Assembly (NCBI GenBank): GCA_964388945.1
Contig: CAYMCM010000010.1
Span: 1-45,782, forward strand
Reading direction: 5' to 3'
Origin: Roseburia_D sp964388945
GTDB taxonomy: Bacteria > Bacillota > Clostridia > Lachnospirales > Lachnospiraceae
Length of the DNA stretch: 45,782 bases
Made by a program: the position numbers and the translations under genes. The notes below the pieces were generated by a model. That model saw only the letters and a list, made by a program, of their open reading frames with translations. It was not told where the DNA came from and ran no database searches. Shown here piece by piece: positions 33,512-42,917 of this stretch. Each line of letters begins with the position of its first letter. Position 1 is the first letter of the stretch.

Positions 33512-36500
33512 ATGGATGAATTTCGTTATGAAAAAGTGAAAGACCCGGAATATTTTATGGATCACCGGATGGAGGCACACTCCGATCATGTGGCTTATGC
33601 ATCATGGGCGGAATGTGAGAAAAAAAGCAGTAGTTACCGCTATTTGCTGGATGGGATCTGGAAATTCCATTATGCAAAAAATTATGGGCAGACGATAAAG
33701 GGATTTGAACAGACAGAGGTTGACTGTAAAAGCTGGGATGACATCCGTGTGCCGGCACATATCCAGATGGAAGGATATGATACGCCGCAGTATGCGAATG
33801 TGCAGTACCCGTGGGACGGACGAGAGGAGATTGGGCCGGGAGAAATCCCACAGAGGTTCAATCCGGTGGCAAGCTATGTGAAATACTTTGAAGTGCCGGA
33901 AAATATGCAGGGAAAGCCGCTTTATATTTCTTTTCAGGGCGCAGAGAGCGGACTTGCGGTCTGGCTGAACGGAAACTTTGTCGGATACAGTGAGGATACG
34001 TTTACACCGTCTGAATTTGAACTGACGCCGTATGTGAAAAACGGAGAGAATAAACTGGCGGTGCAGGTCTTTAAATGGACATCAGGAAGCTGGTGTGAGG
34101 ATCAGGATTTTTACCGTTTCTCCGGACTTTACCGAAGCGTTTATCTGTATACGCGACCGGAAGTTCACATCTATGATCTGTGTATCCGCACACTTTTGGA
34201 TGATGCGTACCGGGATGCGGAGCTTTCGATAGATCTTACCGTGATGGGAGAAGGCGGTGTGGCAGAGCTTACGCTTAGTGCGGACGGCGAAACGGTAGCG
34301 GAGGCAGAGGTTGGGCTTGACGGAAAAAGCCATGTGTCTGTGCCGGTGAAAGCACCGCATCTGTGGAGTGCGGAAGATCCGTACCTTTATGATCTGAAGA
34401 TGGAAGTGAAAAAAGATGGTAAAACGCAGGAGTGTATCGCGCAGAAAGTCGGTTTCCGGCGTTTTGAGATGAAAGATCATATCATGTGCCTGAATGGAAA
34501 ACGGATCGTTTTTAAGGGCGTGAACCGTCATGAATTCAGTTCCAAGACAGGACGTGTTGTATCGGTCGAGGAACTTGTAAAAGACATTGTGACCATGAAG
34601 CGCAATAATATTAATGCCATCCGCACCTGCCATTATCCGGATGATTCCAGGATCTATGAGCTTTGCGATGCTTACGGACTTTATATGATCGCAGAGAATA
34701 ATCTGGAATCCCACGGTTCCTGGGACCCGGTGGCGAGAGGACTTGAAGACAAGAGCGTGGTGGTTCCGGGAGACAATATGAAGTGGGAGGGCATGATGCT
34801 TGATCGTGTGAATTCCTGCTATCAGAGGGATAAGAACCATCCGGCGATCCTGATCTGGTCTTGCGGAAATGAATCTTATGGCGGAAAAGTCATTTATGAC
34901 ATGTCTGAGAAGTTCCGTGAGCTCGATCCGACCAGACTGGTGCATTACGAAGGCGTGTTCAATGACAGACGCTATAACGGTAGCAGTGATATGGAAAGTC
35001 AGATGTATCCGTCTGTTGAGTCGATCAAGGAGTTTTTAAAGAAAGACCGCAGTAAACCGTTTATCTGCTGCGAGTACACGCATGCGATGGGAAATTCCTG
35101 CGGCGGAATGTTCAAATACACAGATCTGACGGATACCGAGCCGCTTTATCAGGGCGGCTTTATCTGGGATTACATTGATCAGTCCATTTTAAAGAAAAAC
35201 CGCTATGGTGAAGAATTTCAGGCATACGGCGGAGATTTCTTAGAACGGCCTACCGATTATAATTTCAGCGGAAATGGAATCGTATACGGCGGTGAGCGTG
35301 ATGAGTCTCCGAAGATGCCGTCGGTAAAATATAATTACCAGAATATCAGTGTCATGATCGACAAAGAGCAGATCCATGTGACGAATAAGAATCTGTTTTT
35401 GAACACGGATCAGTTTGACTGCACTGTGATACTTGAAAAAGAAGGACACTTTGTGAAAAAGGTAACGATCGATACCGATACAGCACCGCTTTTGGCGAAA
35501 GACTATCCGATGCCGTTTGCGTTGCCGGAAGAACCGGGGGAATATGCGGTTACTGTGTCTTTTGCCTTAAAAAAAGATACACTGTGGGCAGAAGCCGGAC
35601 ATGAGGTTGCGTTCGGTCAGGAGATCTTTTGCGTCAAAGGAACAGATGCAAAGAAAAAGAATCCGCCAATCGAGGTTATTCATGGCAAATTGAATCTCGG
35701 AGTGCGGGGCGAGAATTTTGATGTGCTGTTTTCCGGATTGAGCGGAGGACTTGTTTCCTATCGCTATGCGGGAAAAGAAATGATCGAAGCGGTTCCGATG
35801 CCGAATTTCTGGCGTGCGCCTACCGATAACGATTGTGGAAATCTGATGCCGCAGCGCTACGCACAGTGGAAACTTGCCAGTATGTATCTGACGCATAAGT
35901 CAGACGGAACATTTGACAATCATCCGCCTGTGATCAAAGAGGAGGAGAACAGTGTTTCTGTCACTTACACGTATCATATGCCGACAGTACCGAAAGCGGA
36001 CTGTGAACTGACGTATCAGGTATTCGGCGATGGCACGATAAAAACAAAGCTTTCCTATGAGTCGGTGAAAGAACTGGGAGATATGCCGGAATTTGGCGTG
36101 ATGTTTAAGCTGAATGCCGATTATGACCATGTGGAATGGTATGGACTCGGACCACAGGAGACCTATGCGGATCGGACGCAGGGTGCAAAGCTTGGAATCT
36201 ATCAGAATGAAGTGAAGGATAACATCGCAAAATATCTGGTTCCGCAGGAATGCGGCAGCAAGAGTGCTGTCCGCTATGCGAAAGTGACAGATCACAAGGG
36301 CAGAGGCATGCTCTTTAGCGGAGATGGCATCAATTTCAGTGCATTGCCGTATACACCGCATGAGATGGAAAATGCAAAACACGCATATGAGCTTCCGCCG
36401 GTACATTATACGGTTGTCCGTGTGGCGAAAGCACAGATGGGCGTTGCCGGGGATGACAGTTGGGGAGCAAGGACTCACGAAGAATTTCTGCTCCCTGTGA

Positions 36501-36541
36501 CCGGAAAATTAGAATTTGAATTTTCTTTCCGTGGAATCTAA
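33512..36541 (+). CDS. lacZ: Beta-galactosidase, glycoside hydrolase family 2
   Basis: 1009 residues from ATG 33512, with GGAGG about 10 bases upstream; the open frame to 33404 runs through a terminator hairpin and is unlikely to be coding. The domain order is that of LacZ: sugar-binding domain with AEGYDTPQYANVQYPWDG-like segment, immunoglobulin-like GH2 domain, the TIM barrel, then the C-terminal Bgal_small_N domain (VPMPNFWRAPTDNDCG). The acid/base is E454 in WSCGNESYGG and the nucleophile E521 in CCEYTHAMGNS. There is no signal peptide, so it hydrolyses imported beta-galactosides in the cytosol, giving galactose for the galT pathway. Confidence 0.95.
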   Translation: MDEFRYEKVKDPEYFMDHRMEAHSDHVAYASWAECEKKSSSYRYLLDGIWKFHYAKNYGQTIKGFEQTEVDCKSWDDIRVPAHIQMEGYDTPQYANVQYPWDGREEIGPGEIPQRFNPVASYVKYFEVPENMQGKPLYISFQGAESGLAVWLNGNFVGYSEDTFTPSEFELTPYVKNGENKLAVQVFKWTSGSWCEDQDFYRFSGLYRSVYLYTRPEVHIYDLCIRTLLDDAYRDAELSIDLTVMGEGGVAELTLSADGETVAEAEVGLDGKSHVSVPVKAPHLWSAEDPYLYDLKMEVKKDGKTQECIAQKVGFRRFEMKDHIMCLNGKRIVFKGVNRHEFSSKTGRVVSVEELVKDIVTMKRNNINAIRTCHYPDDSRIYELCDAYGLYMIAENNLESHGSWDPVARGLEDKSVVVPGDNMKWEGMMLDRVNSCYQRDKNHPAILIWSCGNESYGGKVIYDMSEKFRELDPTRLVHYEGVFNDRRYNGSSDMESQMYPSVESIKEFLKKDRSKPFICCEYTHAMGNSCGGMFKYTDLTDTEPLYQGGFIWDYIDQSILKKNRYGEEFQAYGGDFLERPTDYNFSGNGIVYGGERDESPKMPSVKYNYQNISVMIDKEQIHVTNKNLFLNTDQFDCTVILEKEGHFVKKVTIDTDTAPLLAKDYPMPFALPEEPGEYAVTVSFALKKDTLWAEAGHEVAFGQEIFCVKGTDAKKKNPPIEVIHGKLNLGVRGENFDVLFSGLSGGLVSYRYAGKEMIEAVPMPNFWRAPTDNDCGNLMPQRYAQWKLASMYLTHKSDGTFDNHPPVIKEEENSVSVTYTYHMPTVPKADCELTYQVFGDGTIKTKLSYESVKELGDMPEFGVMFKLNADYDHVEWYGLGPQETYADRTQGAKLGIYQNEVKDNIAKYLVPQECGSKSAVRYAKVTDHKGRGMLFSGDGINFSALPYTPHEMENAKHAYELPPVHYTVVRVAKAQMGVAGDDSWGARTHEEFLLPVTGKLEFEFSFRGI

Positions 36542-36588
36542 AAAAAGAGAGAACGGATCACTGTTGCAGTGACCGTTCTCTTTTTGCT
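36541..36588. terminator. Bidirectional terminator between convergent lacZ and GH42 genes
   Basis: AGAGAACGG pairs with CCGTTCTCT and TCACTG with CAGTGA (loop TTG); A-rich and T-rich flanks lie on either side. Confidence 0.88.
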
Positions 36589-36589
36589 C

Positions 36590-38587
36590 TTATTGTTCTT
36601 CAATAATCTTAAAATCCCATGGAGCGAGAGTAAGCGAAGTACCGTTTGTGATCGCTTTTTGGTCTAATAGGGAAATGCCGTCCGGCGCATTGTAGGTAAA
36701 AGAATTTTCGCAGCCGGAATAGTTAAAATAGTAACGGATCTGCTTTCCTGCGGTATTTGTTCCTTCGTGCAGGATGAGCGGGAAATGCAGGTCCGGGAGC
36801 GAAAGTCCTGCTTCCCCTGCAAAGTGGGAAACAAGCGCATCGAGAACTTCATTTTCAAAAAAGCATCCGATGTAGCAGGCAAGTCCGCTGCCGTAGTGAT
36901 TGCAGGTGACGGCGGAATATTCACCCCAGTAAGGGTGCTCATAGGAAATGAGTGTTTCCGCAGAGTCCGGGATCACAAGTTCGATCCAGTCTTTTGCGTT
37001 TCCGTGTAAGCCAGAGAGTGCGCCCGTGCCTTTTAAAGCAACATTTTTAGGTGCAGTAAACTGGCTGTAATGGATGCCGCAGCAGTCAGTCAGCATATGC
37101 GGCTGCATATCGGAGTATATCTTTAAATGCTCATTGGAAAAGCCGCTTCTTGCACTGATGATCAGATGACCGCCGCCTGCGACATAATCATTGATACGCG
37201 CCAGAACACATTCTTTGGCTGCATAGAATGCGGGAACGACCAACAGGTCATATCTGCCAAGATCCGTTTCGGAGCTGTCTATGACATCAAATTCTATATT
37301 TAAACGGTACAGGGAATCAGCAAGCCAGCGCACAGCATCGTTGTAAGAACTGTTTTCATGTCCTTTGAACGGGAACAAACGAAGACCGGTCAGGGATTCG
37401 TTGCTTACAAGGATTGCCGCACGATTAGTTTTCTTTAAATGGAGCAGGTGTGAACCGTATTCCTTCATTTCGGCACCGAGCCTGCATGCTTCAAGGTAAG
37501 TCGCATTTTCTGAAAAGTCATGGGAGAGCACGCCTTTCCAGTAACTTTCGAGCGAATTGTGGATGGAATGCCAGTGCCAGTACATAACGCTGTCTGCACC
37601 GCAGGAAAGGTGGCTGTATGCCTGCATACGGAGTTGTCCCGGATAAGGGAGCCATTCCAGATTGCCCTGTGCTTCTGTTTCGAGGATCAGATAGTTTGAT
37701 TTCTTTAAGCCGCGTGCAATACTGCCGCAGAAATTGATCTCAGCTCCGGTCAGATCGTCCTGGGAAGGATGATAGATGTCACATCCGGCAATATCCATAC
37801 ATTCAGCCGCTTCAAATTGATCTACATCCGGCTGAAGACCGTAGGAGTAATCGTGCCATTCAAAGTCAAAGTTCTGGGTAATAAACTGTTCTTCTTTCTT
37901 ATATTCCCGCACAATATCGGACTGCCAGTGCAGAAAATCTGTGACCAGCCCTCGTCTGAATTTTTCATATTCAGCAGCAAGTGAACCGTTGATCGTGCCG
38001 CGGATATCCGGAAAATCGCACCAGTCATCTACACGGTTGCTCCAGTAATCCAGACCAAATTCCAGATTAAAAGCAGAAAGATCCGGAAACTGCTCTTTTA
38101 AATAAGAAACAAACAGCTCTTGTGCATGTTTTCCTGCTGTGCCGTAGTGCTTCGTTTCATTGTCGAGCTGATAGCCGATGATACAGGAGCGGTCTTTTAT
38201 ATGCTCCATCAGTGTACGGATGATACGCTCGGCATATTTCAAGTAGGTCGGATCGGTGATATCCATATTCTGCCGGTGTCCGTAGAGTGAAGGACCGTTT
38301 TCGGTGACAGCCAGGATGGTGTCTGATTTTTTGGCAAGCCAGGACGGAATGGCGTAGGTTGGTGTTCCGATGATAACGTGCATATTATATTTTTCTGCGG
38401 CGTCCAGCATGCGGTCTAAGTGTGTGAAGTTAAACACGCCTTCCTGCGGCTCTAAGGTGCTCCAGGTAGATTCAGCGATGCGGATCACGTTCATATTTGC
38501 TTTTTTCATCATCTGCATATCTGTTTCGATGCGGTCATAGGGCATATATTCGTCATAGTAGGCGGCCCCGAATAAAAGATGATCCAT
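36590..38587 (-). CDS. Beta-galactosidase, glycoside hydrolase family 42
   Basis: 665 residues from ATG 38587 with AAGGGGG upstream on the minus strand. It has the three-part GH42 layout: an N-terminal TIM barrel opening FGAAYYDEYMPYDRIETDMQMMKKAN, a trimerisation domain (about 400-600; RYDLLVVPAFYAAKE, GGHLIISARSG) and a small C-terminal beta domain. The acid/base is E144 in QLDNETKHYG, and the nucleophile is probably E303 in LILETEAQ. There is no signal peptide, so it acts in the cytosol. GH42 enzymes often prefer beta-1,3/1,4/1,6 galacto-oligosaccharides over lactose, complementing the GH2 enzyme. A LacI-type operator sits at its promoter. Confidence 0.93.
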   Translation of the reverse strand: MDHLLFGAAYYDEYMPYDRIETDMQMMKKANMNVIRIAESTWSTLEPQEGVFNFTHLDRMLDAAEKYNMHVIIGTPTYAIPSWLAKKSDTILAVTENGPSLYGHRQNMDITDPTYLKYAERIIRTLMEHIKDRSCIIGYQLDNETKHYGTAGKHAQELFVSYLKEQFPDLSAFNLEFGLDYWSNRVDDWCDFPDIRGTINGSLAAEYEKFRRGLVTDFLHWQSDIVREYKKEEQFITQNFDFEWHDYSYGLQPDVDQFEAAECMDIAGCDIYHPSQDDLTGAEINFCGSIARGLKKSNYLILETEAQGNLEWLPYPGQLRMQAYSHLSCGADSVMYWHWHSIHNSLESYWKGVLSHDFSENATYLEACRLGAEMKEYGSHLLHLKKTNRAAILVSNESLTGLRLFPFKGHENSSYNDAVRWLADSLYRLNIEFDVIDSSETDLGRYDLLVVPAFYAAKECVLARINDYVAGGGHLIISARSGFSNEHLKIYSDMQPHMLTDCCGIHYSQFTAPKNVALKGTGALSGLHGNAKDWIELVIPDSAETLISYEHPYWGEYSAVTCNHYGSGLACYIGCFFENEVLDALVSHFAGEAGLSLPDLHFPLILHEGTNTAGKQIRYYFNYSGCENSFTYNAPDGISLLDQKAITNGTSLTLAPWDFKIIEEQ

Positions 38588-38613
38588 GAGTAAAAACCCC
38601 CTTAAAAAATAAA

Positions 38614-38632
38614 TTTGCAAAAACCGTGCAAA
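38614..38632. promoter_or_regulatory. Inverted repeat in the GH42 leader
   Basis: TTTGCA (38614-38619) and TGCAAA (38627-38632) form an inverted repeat with a 7-base gap, about 30 bases before the GH42 start. It could be a second regulator site (for example a catabolite-control-like element), but it is not a cre consensus. Confidence 0.3.
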
Positions 38633-38676
38633 CCAGTTGATGTTTGTCAAAAAAACTGCTAAAATACAATAGAACA

Positions 38677-38693
38677 ACCGATTGCGCTAAAAG
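38677..38693. promoter_or_regulatory. Putative LacI-family operator at the GH42 promoter
   Basis: ACCGATTGCGCTAAAAG, centred on a near-palindrome (TTGCGCTA), starts at the -10 of the minus-strand promoter and covers its transcription start, suited to repression. A nearly identical copy lies upstream of galT. Confidence 0.6.
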
Positions 38694-38720
38694 TATAACA
38701 TATGGGATGCAAAGAGTAAA
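38692..38720 (-). promoter_or_regulatory. Predicted promoter of the GH42 gene
   Basis: On the minus strand, TTTACT (38720-38715), 17 bases, then TATACT (38697-38692). The LacI-type element follows directly. Confidence 0.55.
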
Positions 38721-38803
38721 GAATAACATAAAAAAGAGTCGGATTTGTTCTTAAAAAGAGTGAAAAATGATAAACCACAGGATGATTTTAAGGGGGACGA
38801 AAA

Positions 38804-39805
38804 GTGGAAGAAAATAAAACACTTACGATCGCAGACATTGCAGATGCGCTCGGTGTTTCCAAGACGACGGTTTCACGTGCGATATCCGGAAAAGGGAGGA
38901 TCGGAAACGATACGAGAGAGCGGGTGCTTTCGTATATTGAAGCGCATAATTATACGCCGAATGTGATCGCAAAGAGTCTTGCGCAGAACAAGACTTACAA
39001 TCTGGCGGTGGTCATGCCGGGGGATTATGAACTGATCGATCTGCCCTTTTTTCAAAACTGTATCATGGGAATACAGGAGATCGCATCTTCCTTTGATTAT
39101 GATATGCTGCTTACGGTCTGTAATAATGCGGATGTCACGAAGCTGGAGCGGATCGTGCGCAACCGGAAAGTAGATGGGGTAATTCTGTTGCGCAGCTTTG
39201 TGGATGATGTGCAGGTTAAATTTTTACAGGAGAAACAGATACCGTTTGTGGTGACAGGATCTTCGAATTATAAAGGTGTGGTTCAGGTGGATAATGACCA
39301 TCGTGCCGCTTGCAGGGAGCTTACCTCGATCCTTTTGATGAAGCGGATGAAAAAGATCGCGCTGATCGGCGGAAACGAGGAGCATGTTGTTACGCAGAGC
39401 CGTCTGGAAGGTTTTCAGGATGCATTTTCTGACAGCGGGCTTCCGGTGGATGAGAGTCTCATCTATATGAATTTAGACAATCCGGTTTTATTGGATGGAA
39501 AGGTTGATGAAATCATCAAGCGGGAAGTGGACTGCATTGTCTGTATGGATGATGCGATCTGTCTGGAAGTGCTTTATAAATTGCGCAGACAGGGGATCAG
39601 CGTACCGGATCAGATCAGGATCGCATCGTTTTATAACAGTTCCATGTTAGAAACACATGATCCGTCTATCACATCATTGGATTTTGATGCAAAAGAGCTC
39701 GGAATGCTGGTGTGCCGTACACTTCTTGATATGGTGGAGGGACATAAGGTACAGTCGAAGACACTGCTTGGGTATGAGGTGCGACTGCGTGAGTCAACGA
39801 AATAG
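38804..39805 (+). CDS. LacI-family transcriptional regulator
   Basis: A 333-residue protein starting at GTG 38804 with AGGGGG upstream. The N-terminal helix-turn-helix and hinge are classic: LTIADIADALGVSKTTVSRAISGKGRIGNDTRERVLSYIEAHNYTPNVIAKSLA. The rest is a periplasmic-binding-protein-like sugar-sensing domain with VMPGDYELIDLPFF and a late PSITSLDFDAKELG. It is divergent from the GH42 gene and upstream of galT. Copies of one operator-like element flank it on both sides, so it probably represses GH42 and galT and is released by galactose or a galactoside (inference). Confidence 0.93.
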   Translation: MEENKTLTIADIADALGVSKTTVSRAISGKGRIGNDTRERVLSYIEAHNYTPNVIAKSLAQNKTYNLAVVMPGDYELIDLPFFQNCIMGIQEIASSFDYDMLLTVCNNADVTKLERIVRNRKVDGVILLRSFVDDVQVKFLQEKQIPFVVTGSSNYKGVVQVDNDHRAACRELTSILLMKRMKKIALIGGNEEHVVTQSRLEGFQDAFSDSGLPVDESLIYMNLDNPVLLDGKVDEIIKREVDCIVCMDDAICLEVLYKLRRQGISVPDQIRIASFYNSSMLETHDPSITSLDFDAKELGMLVCRTLLDMVEGHKVQSKTLLGYEVRLRESTK

Positions 39806-39830
39806 CAGCAGTCGGATCACAGGATGGTTT

Positions 39831-39846
39831 ACCGATTGCGCAAAAG
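39831..39846. promoter_or_regulatory. Second copy of the putative LacI operator, upstream of galT
   Basis: ACCGATTGCGCAAAAG contains the perfect palindrome TTGCGCAA. It shares ACCGATTGCGC and the A-run with the element at the GH42 promoter, and lies about 85 bases upstream of the galT -35. Confidence 0.55.
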
Positions 39847-39931
39847 CGGCGGCATAATACGGAAATCATACAAAAATCATGTAAAAATGTTGCATATTGC
39901 TAAAACTATGTTGCAGTATGGCGGGAAGCAG

Positions 39932-39959
39932 TTGAAAAGAAAAAATCCGCTGTTATAAT
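39932..39959 (+). promoter_or_regulatory. Predicted promoter of galT
   Basis: TTGAAA (39932-39937), a 16-base spacer, then TATAAT (39954-39959). The leader to the galT ATG is about 68 bases. Confidence 0.7.
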
Positions 39960-40033
39960 GGAAAACAGATAGGAAAAAGCCCATTTGACAGGTGTTGGAG
40001 AAGGCGGGCAAAAACATGCAGGAGGAAGAAAAA

Positions 40034-41569
40034 ATGATTCAGGAAAGAATATTGGATTTAACAGATTATGCACTTGTGACCGGATTGATCGAACCACAGG
40101 ATACACGTTATACCATAAATCAGCTTTTGGAGTTGTTCGGACTGGATGAACTGGAAGATGAGGTGACGGCGGCGCATCAGACTTACATAACAACACAGGA
40201 AGAAGCAGAGGATGCACTCGAAGCAATCTTAAATGACATGACAGATTACGCATATGAGAATGGTATTATGGCGGAAAACAGTATTGTTTACCGGGATCTG
40301 TTTGATACAAAGATCATGGGGCTTCTTGTTGCAAGACCGAGCGAAGTTGTGACGAAATTTCAGGGACTGTATAACCATAAGACTGCGCAGGATGCAACAG
40401 ATTATTTTTATAAATTAAGCTGTGACAGCAATTACATCCGCAGATACCGGATCAAAAAGGATTTAAAATGGACTGCAGATACAGAGTTTGGAACGCTTGA
40501 TATCACGATCAACCTTTCCAAGCCGGAAAAAGATCCGAAAGCGATCGCCGCAGCGAAGCTGGCAAAACAGAGTGGTTATCCGAAATGTCTGCTTTGTAAG
40601 GAGAACGAAGGTTATGCAGGCAGAGTCAATCATCCGGCACGCCAGAACCACCGCATCATTCCTGTGACGATCAATGATAGTGACTGGTTTTTCCAGTATT
40701 CTCCATACGTATACTACAATGAGCACTGCATTGTGTTCAATTCAAAGCATACACCGATGAAGATCGAGCGTGCGACATTTGGAAAGCTGCTTGATTTTGT
40801 AACACATTTTCCGCATTATTTTGTTGGTTCCAATGCAGATCTGCCGATCGTTGGAGGTTCTATTTTAAGCCATGATCATTTTCAGGGCGGTCATTATGAA
40901 TTTGCAATGGCAAAGGCTCCGGTGGAAAAAGAACTTACATTTCAGGGATATGAAGATGTGAAGGCAGGTATTGTAAAATGGCCGATGTCCGTGATCCGTA
41001 TCTCTGCGAAGGATAAAGAACGCCTGATCGATCTGGCGGATAAGATCTTGCTTGCATGGCGTGGATATAGCGATGAGACAGCATTTATCTTTGCTGAAAC
41101 GGATGGAGAACCACACAACACGATCACACCGATCGCCCGCAGACGCGGCGAGGAGTTTGAACTTGATCTGGTACTGCGCAATAATATCACGACAGAGGAA
41201 CATCCGCTTGGCGTATATCATCCGCATGCAAAACTGCACCACATCAAAAAAGAAAACATCGGTCTGATCGAGGTTATGGGCCTTGCAGTGCTTCCGGCAC
41301 GTCTGAAAGATGAAATGGCAGCACTTGAAATGGCAATTCTTGAGAAAAAGGATCTTCGCGCCGATGAGATGCTTGAAAAACATGCGGACTGGGTAGAGGA
41401 ATTTCTGCCGAAATATGATGTGATCGACCGTGATAATATTTCAGACATCATCCGTACCGAGATCGGTCTGGTATTCAATGAAGTTTTAAAGGATGCGGGC
41501 GTTTATAAATGTACGGAAGAAGGCAGAGAAGCTTTCTGCCGTTTCGTAGATACCGTAAATCAGAAATAG
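40034..41569 (+). CDS. galT: UDP-glucose-hexose-1-phosphate uridylyltransferase, class II
   Basis: 511 residues from ATG 40034, with AGGAGG eight bases upstream; the frame is open further up but has no ribosome site there. The length and sequence fit the firmicute class II GalT, which differs from the roughly 350-residue class I enzyme. SHDHFQGGHYEF carries the histidines, GYPKCLLCKENEGYAGR the uridylyl-binding region, and NNITTEEHPLGVYHPH lies in the C-terminal domain. It transfers UMP from UDP-glucose to galactose-1-phosphate in the Leloir pathway, downstream of both beta-galactosidases. galK and galE are not in the window. Confidence 0.94.
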   Translation: MIQERILDLTDYALVTGLIEPQDTRYTINQLLELFGLDELEDEVTAAHQTYITTQEEAEDALEAILNDMTDYAYENGIMAENSIVYRDLFDTKIMGLLVARPSEVVTKFQGLYNHKTAQDATDYFYKLSCDSNYIRRYRIKKDLKWTADTEFGTLDITINLSKPEKDPKAIAAAKLAKQSGYPKCLLCKENEGYAGRVNHPARQNHRIIPVTINDSDWFFQYSPYVYYNEHCIVFNSKHTPMKIERATFGKLLDFVTHFPHYFVGSNADLPIVGGSILSHDHFQGGHYEFAMAKAPVEKELTFQGYEDVKAGIVKWPMSVIRISAKDKERLIDLADKILLAWRGYSDETAFIFAETDGEPHNTITPIARRRGEEFELDLVLRNNITTEEHPLGVYHPHAKLHHIKKENIGLIEVMGLAVLPARLKDEMAALEMAILEKKDLRADEMLEKHADWVEEFLPKYDVIDRDNISDIIRTEIGLVFNEVLKDAGVYKCTEEGREAFCRFVDTVNQK

Positions 41570-41598
41570 AACAAAAAAGCAGAGAAAAACAAAGAAAA

Positions 41599-41641
41599 AA
41601 CAGAATTGCCGGAATTGGAGTGACGGTGATTCTGTTTTTTT
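41599..41641 (+). terminator. Intrinsic terminator after galT
   Basis: AACAGAAT (41599-41606) pairs with ATTCTGTT (41629-41636), with inner CCG/CGG, followed by a run of T. Confidence 0.85.
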
Positions 41642-41668
41642 GACTTTTCCACGTAAATATAGTAAAGT
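41640..41668 (+). promoter_or_regulatory. Predicted promoter for the aminotransferase gene
   Basis: TTGACT (41640-41645), 17 bases, then TAAAGT (41663-41668). The -35 overlaps the T-run of the galT terminator. Confidence 0.4.
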
Positions 41669-41704
41669 AAAAAATGTAAATTTATTCAGAAAGAAGGAAA
41701 GAAA

Positions 41705-42901
41705 ATGGTATCAAAAAAGATCAAAAAAGCACTGGAAGGAAGCTCCGTGATCCGTGCCATGTTTACGGAAGGAAAAGAAATGGCAAAAAAATACGGCGCG
41801 GAGAATGTATATGATTTCAGTCTGGGCAATCCGGCGACTCCGGCTCCTGAAGCAGTGAAAGAAGCGATCAGGCAGATCTTAGAGAAAGAAGACCCTATGT
41901 TCGTGCACGGCTACATGGATAATTCCGGTTATGAAAAAGTACGTCAGGCAGTAGCGGACAATTTAAACCACCGATTTGATACCCATTTTGATTTCCATAA
42001 TGTTATTATGACGGTTGGTGCTGCCGGTGGTCTTAATATCATATTTAAAACGATTTTAGATCCGGGAGATGAGGTTTTGGTATTTGCTCCTTATTTTGGG
42101 GAATACAACAGCTATGCGGCAAACTTTGACGCAAAGACTGTTCCGGTACAGCCGGACCCGGAGACATTCCAGCCGGATCTTGCAGATTTTCGGGCAAAAT
42201 TTACCGATAAGACAAAAGCAGTCATCATCAATACGCCAAACAATCCGACCGGTGTAATATACAGTGATGCGACATTAAAGGCGATCGCGGAAATTTTAGA
42301 GGAAAAGCAGGGCGAATATCAAAAGGAGATCTATCTGGTTTCAGATGAACCTTACCGGGAACTGGTTTATGATGGAGAGAAAGAAAACTTCCTGACAAAA
42401 TATTATAAAAATACGATCGTCGGGTATTCGTTCAGTAAATCATTGTCCCTGCCGGGTGAGCGGATCGGTTATGTGGTAGTACCGGATGAAGTGACGGATG
42501 CAGATACCGTGATCGCTGGGATCAATGTCTCAAACCGGACGCTCGGCTTTGTCAACGCACCGTCGCTGCTCCAGCTTGCGGTAGCAGATTGTCTCGATGA
42601 AAAGACGGATGTGGCATATTATGATAAGAACCGCACCAGACTTTATGAGGCACTGACAGAATACGGCTATTCCTGCATCAAGCCGCAGGGTGCGTTTTAT
42701 ATGTGGGTAAAATCACCGGATGCGGACGAAGACCGTTTTGTGGAAAATGCAAAAAAATATCATCTGATCCTGGTAAAAGGCGGAGCATTCGGCTGGCCGG
42801 GTTATGTGCGTATTGCGTACTGCGTTTCCCTTGACACGATTGAGCGGTCACTTCCGGCATTTGAAAAACTGGCGGAAGAGTATCAGTTAAAACAAAAATA
42901 G
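41705..42901 (+). CDS. Pyridoxal-phosphate aminotransferase, aspartate/tyrosine aminotransferase-like (class I/II)
   Basis: A 398-residue fold-type I enzyme. The PLP lysine is K245 in YSFSKSLSLPGERIGY. NNPTGVIY (residues 179-186) and SDEPYREL (213-220) match the class, as does the start YDFSLGNPATPAP. The N-terminus and motifs place it with AspC-like transaminases; the amino-acid substrate cannot be read from sequence. It is followed after 16 bases by hisC, so the two are probably cotranscribed. The ribosome site is GAAAGAAGGAAAG. Confidence 0.9.
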   Translation: MVSKKIKKALEGSSVIRAMFTEGKEMAKKYGAENVYDFSLGNPATPAPEAVKEAIRQILEKEDPMFVHGYMDNSGYEKVRQAVADNLNHRFDTHFDFHNVIMTVGAAGGLNIIFKTILDPGDEVLVFAPYFGEYNSYAANFDAKTVPVQPDPETFQPDLADFRAKFTDKTKAVIINTPNNPTGVIYSDATLKAIAEILEEKQGEYQKEIYLVSDEPYRELVYDGEKENFLTKYYKNTIVGYSFSKSLSLPGERIGYVVVPDEVTDADTVIAGINVSNRTLGFVNAPSLLQLAVADCLDEKTDVAYYDKNRTRLYEALTEYGYSCIKPQGAFYMWVKSPDADEDRFVENAKKYHLILVKGGAFGWPGYVRIAYCVSLDTIERSLPAFEKLAEEYQLKQK

Positions 42902-42917
42902 GAATGAGGAGAAAATT

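Noticed and set aside
34082..34945. 287-codon minus-strand ORF inside lacZ
   Set aside because: Antisense shadow of the GH2 gene, with no recognisable domain or ribosome site.
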